From QHWK01 sp035315685 (GTDB taxonomy: Bacteria > Acidobacteriota > Vicinamibacteria > Vicinamibacterales > CAVVIG01): a DNA stretch of 9,888 bases. The translations under genes were made by a program, and so were the position numbers. Shown one piece after another: positions 6,647 through 9,888 of the stretch; positions within the stretch are counted from its first letter, which is position 1; every line of letters begins with the position of its first letter. The notes beneath the pieces were generated by a model that was not told where the DNA came from, did not search any database, and was given only the letters and a program-made list of their open reading frames with translations. The stretch is from contig DATFXR010000230.1 in the NCBI GenBank assembly GCA_035315685.1, forward strand, positions 1 through 9,888, in the 5' to 3' direction.

Positions 6647-6805
6647 GGGTTCGGGCTTCGGGGTTCGGAGTTCGGGGTTCTCGTTCTCAGGTTCTCTGGT
6701 TCTTGGTTCTTGGTTCTCGGGTTAGAACCAGGAACTCCGCGAACCACGGAACCAGAACCCCGAACCGCGAACCCCGAACCCCGAACCCCGAAACCCCGAA
6801 CCCGA
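6647..6805. repeat. Long foldback array of GGTTCGG/GGTTCTG heptamers in a divergent promoter region
   Basis: The left arm (about 6647-6720) carries GGTTCGG-type units that give way to GGTTCTT/GGTTCTC units; the right arm (about 6724-6805) carries the complements in mirrored order, with GGAACCA/AGAACC inside and GAACCCC outside. Units at 6755-6804 read GAACCCC, GAACCGC, three GAACCCC, GAAACCCC and GAACCCG. The arms are about 75-80 bases with almost no loop (around GGGTTAGAACC). The array lies between the divergent secreted-protein and propeller genes and ends 25 bases before the propeller GTG. Pairing is imperfect but extensive. Confidence 0.92.
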
Positions 6806-6816
6806 TCGGAATGCCG

Positions 6817-6822
6817 TAGAAT
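6817..6822 (+). promoter_or_regulatory. Candidate -10 element for a leaderless propeller-gene transcript
   Basis: TAGAAT, five of six bases matching TATAAT, is followed by eight bases and the GTG at 6831. This is the same geometry as at pyrK. Transcription would start at or next to the GTG. The -35 position falls in the heptamer array and shows no TTGACA-like word. Confidence 0.45.
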
Positions 6823-6830
6823 CCCGACGC

Positions 6831-8645
6831 GTGAGCAGCTCTACGACACGCGTCCTCGCGCTCGTCGCTGTCCTCCTCGTTGCGCTGGCTGCGATCCCGT
6901 TCGTGCGATCCGCGCGCGTCGATCCCGCGTCCGGGCCGAGGTTCGAGTGGGTTGGCGACGCGCATCAATCTGGCCCGGTTGGTTACCGCGATCCCGCGGG
7001 CGCGATTTCCCCTGACGGGCGGTGGCTGGCGTACTCGGAAGGGCGCTTTCTCCGCGTGCGTCCGATCGATGGCGGTCCGATTGTCGACCTGCCGCCGAAC
7101 GAGGCGCAGATCCGGACGATCGCGTGGAGCCCCGACAACCGATCGCTTCTCGCTGACGGCTACCAGTCCCCGCAGGGTCTGGCGGTCTACGACCGCGTCG
7201 AGCGCACGCGGCGGCCGCTGTGGGCCGATCACGATCCGCTGCGCGCGACCGGCGACGCAGCTGGCGTGCAGGCATCGACGGCTCGCGTCGCCGATCTTCG
7301 TCAGCCTGCCTGGTCGCGCGACGGCCGATCTGTCGCGGCGGTCGTCAATGGTCGTGATGGACCGGAGCTGTGGACGATCGGCGCCGACGGCGCATCGGCC
7401 GTCGCAAAGCGTCCGACGATGCGCATTTCGTTCCCCGCCTGGACGCCCGACGGCACAATCGCGTGCGTCGCGACGGAGAGCGGAAGGTCGCGCCTCGCGA
7501 TTCCGTGCGGAAACGCGCCGCTGACGACCGATCCGCCGATCGACGTATACGGACCGCTCGCCTTCGCGCACCGGGCGCGGATGGTGTACGTCGCCGGTGC
7601 GAACTCTCGTGGCACCGTCGATCTCTGGACCATCGGTCTCGACGACCGGCGCGCGACCCGCCTCACGTCGTTCTCGCGTGACACGTACGCGCCGACGATC
7701 GCGGCCGACGACAGCGTCCTGTTCAAGACACAGAGTTACCGCACGGTGGTTGCCGTCGTTCCGGCCGGCGGCGGCGCTGCACGTGCGGTCGCCACCTTCC
7801 AGAGCGAGACGCCGTCGTGGCACCCGTCGGGGCGCCTCCTCGGCCTCACGTATGGCACCTGGCGGCGCGTGCCCGACGATGCGAACTATCCAGACATTGC
7901 ACAGGATGCCGGGATCGTGGAGCTGCGAGACGAGCCGGCCGATCGCGTGACGACGATCGTGCATGCGTCGCCGTCAGAGGATCAGTCGCTGTGCTGGTCC
8001 CCGAACGGCAAGTGGATCGCGTTTCACTCCCACAAGGACCAGAGCGACGACATCTGGCTGCGGCCCGCCGAAGGCGACGCCGCACCGAAGCGAATCAGCT
8101 TCCTCGGCCGCGGCGCCGAGGTCGGCTGGCCGCGCTGGTCGCCGGACGGACGCGCGCTGCTCTTCACCGGTGCCGATCGCGCGTCTCACCGTGTGGCAGC
8201 GTATCTCGTCGCCATCGATCAAGAGCGCGGCGAGCCCGAAGGACAAGCCACGGCGATCGCGATCCCCGGCAACACCGCCGATGTGCACCACGCCGAGTGG
8301 CTGCCGGACAGCCGGCGCGTCGCCATGCTGATGAAGGAAGGCCCGGGGCGGCAGATGCTGGGCATCGTGTCGCGCGACGGGGGACCTCTGCAGGTGGTTC
8401 ATCGCTTCGCGTCCGAGCACGACACGTCGGGCCTTGGCGTGTCGCCGGACGGACGTCAACTCGCATTCATCGCGCCGGCTGCGGATGGCTTCTTTCAGGT
8501 GTTCGCTGTTCCGGCCAGCGGCGGGACGCCGCGCCAGGTCACGATGGATCCGTCGAACAAGACGCAGCCCGCGTGGTCGCCGGATGGATCGCAGGTCGCG
8601 TTCACGGTCTGGAACTACGACGCGCAGTTTTGGAGATTGCGATGA
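6831..8645 (+). CDS. Membrane-anchored TolB/PD40-type beta-propeller protein
   Basis: The 604-residue product begins with an N-terminal hydrophobic segment (about 7-25) that acts as signal or anchor, so the rest should be in the periplasm. The body is a series of about ten PD40-type blades with xWSPDG cores: ISPDGRWLAY near 59, WSPDNRSLL near 99, WSRDGRSVA near 161, WTPDGTIAC near 204, WHPSGRLLG near 330, WSPNGKWIAF near 389, WSPDGRALLF near 436, WLPDSRRVAM near 490, VSPDGRQLAF near 537 and WSPDGSQVAF near 582. Such propellers bind protein or peptide partners. No catalytic domain follows, unlike tricorn protease or family S9 enzymes. The GTG start follows a TAGAAT -10 candidate at leaderless spacing and there is no Shine-Dalgarno sequence. 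The stop overlaps the start of a peptidase gene (ATGA), so the two products probably work together. Confidence 0.92.
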   Translation: MSSSTTRVLALVAVLLVALAAIPFVRSARVDPASGPRFEWVGDAHQSGPVGYRDPAGAISPDGRWLAYSEGRFLRVRPIDGGPIVDLPPNEAQIRTIAWSPDNRSLLADGYQSPQGLAVYDRVERTRRPLWADHDPLRATGDAAGVQASTARVADLRQPAWSRDGRSVAAVVNGRDGPELWTIGADGASAVAKRPTMRISFPAWTPDGTIACVATESGRSRLAIPCGNAPLTTDPPIDVYGPLAFAHRARMVYVAGANSRGTVDLWTIGLDDRRATRLTSFSRDTYAPTIAADDSVLFKTQSYRTVVAVVPAGGGAARAVATFQSETPSWHPSGRLLGLTYGTWRRVPDDANYPDIAQDAGIVELRDEPADRVTTIVHASPSEDQSLCWSPNGKWIAFHSHKDQSDDIWLRPAEGDAAPKRISFLGRGAEVGWPRWSPDGRALLFTGADRASHRVAAYLVAIDQERGEPEGQATAIAIPGNTADVHHAEWLPDSRRVAMLMKEGPGRQMLGIVSRDGGPLQVVHRFASEHDTSGLGVSPDGRQLAFIAPAADGFFQVFAVPASGGTPRQVTMDPSNKTQPAWSPDGSQVAFTVWNYDAQFWRLR

Positions 8646-9673
8646 GGCTCACTGTCCTGCTGCTGGCGCTGCTGCCGCTCGCCGCCTGTGCGGAGGAACG
8701 GACCTCCGACGCGGCGACCCGCGCGTATTTCGATCACTCGCAACGAGACGATGTGCTGAGCGGCGGCGTGAAGATGATCCCGATCTCGACGCCGCACGGG
8801 ACGTTCAAGGTCTGGACCAAGCGGGTCGGCAACAACCCGCGCATCAAGGTGCTGCTGCTGCACGGCGGACCGGCCGCGACGCACGAGTACTTCGAGGCCT
8901 TCGACAGCTACTTCCCAGCCGCCGGCATCGAGTACTACTACTACGATCAACTCGGCTCGGCGTTCAGCGATCAGCCGGACAACGACGCGCTGTGGGATCT
9001 GCCGCGGTTCGTCGACGAGGTGGAGCAGGTCCGCGCCGGGCTGCACCTCGACCACAACAACCTCTATCTGCTCGGCCACTCGTGGGGCGGCCTGCTCGCT
9101 CTCGAGTATGCACTCGCGCACCAGGATCATCTGAAAGCGCTCGTCGTCTCGAATATGATGGCGAGCATTCCGGCGTACAACGAATACGCCAGGCGTGTGC
9201 TGATGCCGGCAATGGATCAGCAGGTGCTCGCCGAAGTCCAGAAGCTGGAAGCGGCGAAGCAGTACGGGAACCCGCGCTACATGGAGCTGCTCGTCCCGCA
9301 TTTCTACTCGCAGCACATCCTGCGGATGCAGCCCGACCAGTGGCCCGACCCGGTGAACCGCGCCTTCAAGCACGTGAACGAGAAGATCTACGTGCAGATG
9401 CAGGGCCCGAGCGAGCTCGGCGCCAGCGGCAAGCTGGTGAACTGGGATCGCACGGCCGATCTCGCGAAGATCACCGTGCCGACGCTGACTATCGGCGCGA
9501 AGTACGACACGATGGATCCGGCGCACCTGGAGAAGATGGCCGGCCTGGTGAAAAAGGGGCGATACCTCGATTGTCCAAACGGCAGCCACATGGCCATGTA
9601 CGACGATCAGAAGACATATTTCGACGGCCTCATCAAGTTCATCAACGACGTGGACGACGATCGGTTTCGGTGA
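8642..9673 (+). CDS. Lipoprotein proline iminopeptidase-like alpha/beta-hydrolase (family S33)
   Basis: The 343-residue product resembles proline iminopeptidases of the tricorn-factor F1 type, which release N-terminal proline or other residues from peptides. The oxyanion motif HGGPA is at 74-78, DQLGSAFSD at 102-110, the nucleophile elbow GHSWGG at 145-150 (Ser147), the likely acid Asp289 in GAKYD at 285-289, and the catalytic His316 in GSHM at 314-317. The N-terminus MRLTVLLLALLPLAAC is a lipoprotein signal with lipobox LAAC and lipidated Cys16, so the enzyme should be tethered in the envelope, unlike the usual cytoplasmic forms. The ATG at 8642 overlaps the propeller stop codon. The substrate is not shown by the sequence; other S33 hydrolases cannot be excluded. 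A foldback repeat begins eight bases after the stop. Confidence 0.93.
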   Translation: MRLTVLLLALLPLAACAEERTSDAATRAYFDHSQRDDVLSGGVKMIPISTPHGTFKVWTKRVGNNPRIKVLLLHGGPAATHEYFEAFDSYFPAAGIEYYYYDQLGSAFSDQPDNDALWDLPRFVDEVEQVRAGLHLDHNNLYLLGHSWGGLLALEYALAHQDHLKALVVSNMMASIPAYNEYARRVLMPAMDQQVLAEVQKLEAAKQYGNPRYMELLVPHFYSQHILRMQPDQWPDPVNRAFKHVNEKIYVQMQGPSELGASGKLVNWDRTADLAKITVPTLTIGAKYDTMDPAHLEKMAGLVKKGRYLDCPNGSHMAMYDDQKTYFDGLIKFINDVDDDRFR

Positions 9674-9681
9674 CCGCTGCG

Positions 9682-9762
9682 ATTAGGAATTTGGAATTGG
9701 AATGCGCATCATGCTGTGACGCATTTCGGCCGTGATCACGAATTCCAAATTCCAAATTCTTA
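9682..9762. repeat. Second foldback array of GGAATTT/AAATTCC words
   Basis: The left arm GAATTTGGAATT (9687-9698) is complementary to AATTCCAAATTC, which occurs twice in overlapping copies in the right arm (9741-9752 and 9748-9759). The 38-base middle is unrelated sequence and includes the perfect palindrome CGTGATCACG at 9731-9740. It lies just after the peptidase stop codon and is built from the same word as the array at 4331-4379. The AT-rich arms, long loop and absent T tract argue against a classical intrinsic terminator. Confidence 0.88.
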
Positions 9763-9888
9763 GAGCAGGTTGCAAAATTAGCTCGCTCGCGGGTGGCCGC
9801 GAACGGGGCCGCCCCGCCGGGCGCGGAGCCGTGGGCCGTGACAAGTGCTCTTCTGGCGAGCACCCGGTGGGGCTGTTCGCGGACAGGA
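9763..9888. other. GC-rich structured window edge, content unknown
   Basis: After the foldback array the sequence is GC-rich with several inverted repeats. GTGCTC (9845-9850) pairs with GAGCAC (9858-9863) over a seven-base loop. CCGCGAAC near 9798 and GTTCGCGG near 9875 form an outer pair whose inner flanks are also partly complementary. A plus-strand frame from GTG at 9793 stays open to the edge, and one minus-strand frame ends in TAA near 9777. Neither is recognised. It could be a structured RNA, a further repeat, or a gene end; the window stops too early to decide. Confidence 0.3.

Noticed and set aside
6647..6805. CRISPR array
   Set aside because: Repeat units are about seven bases, directly abutting and inverted between the two arms; there are no spacers and no cas genes.
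6008..7015. 335-codon plus-strand open frame spanning the secreted-protein gene and the foldback array
   Set aside because: It starts inside a well-supported minus-strand gene with a strong ribosome binding site and crosses repetitive intergenic DNA.
6687..7964. 425-codon minus-strand open frame opposite the propeller gene
   Set aside because: Its translation is rich in Arg, Ala and Gly with no recognisable motif and it runs through the heptamer array; the opposite strand encodes a clear PD40 propeller. It is a shadow of GC-rich codon use.
8434..9735. 433-codon plus-strand open frame overlapping the propeller and peptidase genes
   Set aside because: It is arginine-rich low-complexity translation in a different frame from two genes with clear family motifs.
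9682..9762. Classical intrinsic terminator
   Set aside because: The stem is AT-rich, the loop is 38 bases and no T run follows. Transcript termination may still occur here but the sequence does not show it.
9840..9888. Start of a 6S-type RNA, suggested by TGTTCGCGG followed by GGA
   Set aside because: The window ends before any defining part of the RNA, and such short matches are frequent in GC-rich DNA.

Overview
The window is a GC-rich bacterial chromosome segment that reads most like an acidobacterium of the Vicinamibacteria type. This is an inference from the overall GC content, a DUF3014 protein, a secreted protein with the PRTPDGKPD N-terminal motif that is very common in acidobacteria, and the style of the intergenic repeats. 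No rRNA or other decisive taxonomic marker is present. Nine protein genes can be supported. No tRNA, rRNA, CRISPR array or transposase is visible.

Layout. (1) Positions 72-2587, minus strand: a pyrimidine biosynthesis operon transcribed pyrK -> pyrD -> pyrF. It encodes both subunits of an NAD-linked class 1B dihydroorotate dehydrogenase and orotidine-5'-phosphate decarboxylase; pyrD and pyrF overlap by one base. (2) Positions 2588-2933: about 350 bp with no convincing gene. (3) Positions 2934-4330, plus strand: an ECF sigma factor and its membrane-anchored RskA-type zinc-finger anti-sigma factor, overlapping as ATGA. (4) Positions 4472-5344, plus strand: a membrane-anchored DUF3014 protein whose reading frame continues upstream of its first usable start codon, which suggests a frameshift. 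(5) Positions 5513-6574, minus strand: a secreted protein of unknown function. (6) Positions 6831-9673, plus strand: a TolB/PD40-type beta-propeller protein overlapping (ATGA) a lipoprotein proline iminopeptidase-like alpha/beta-hydrolase of family S33. (7) Positions 9674-9888: a repeat hairpin and a GC-rich structured edge.

The most unusual signal lies in the gaps between genes. Five gaps hold arrays of short tandem words, mostly seven bases long: AGCCATT, GGAATTT and GGTTCGG/GGTTCTG. In four of the five, the array is followed by its own reverse complement, so the transcript or single strand could fold back on itself. These arrays hug stop or start codons and use the same architecture with different words. 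They resemble in principle the heptanucleotide STRR repeats of filamentous cyanobacteria and may be a genome-wide repeat system in this lineage.

Other points of interest: two genes (pyrK and the propeller gene) have a -10-like hexamer exactly eight bases before the start codon, as expected for leaderless mRNAs; and the propeller plus S33 peptidase pair recalls tricorn protease and its factor F1, here as two envelope-anchored proteins from overlapping genes.
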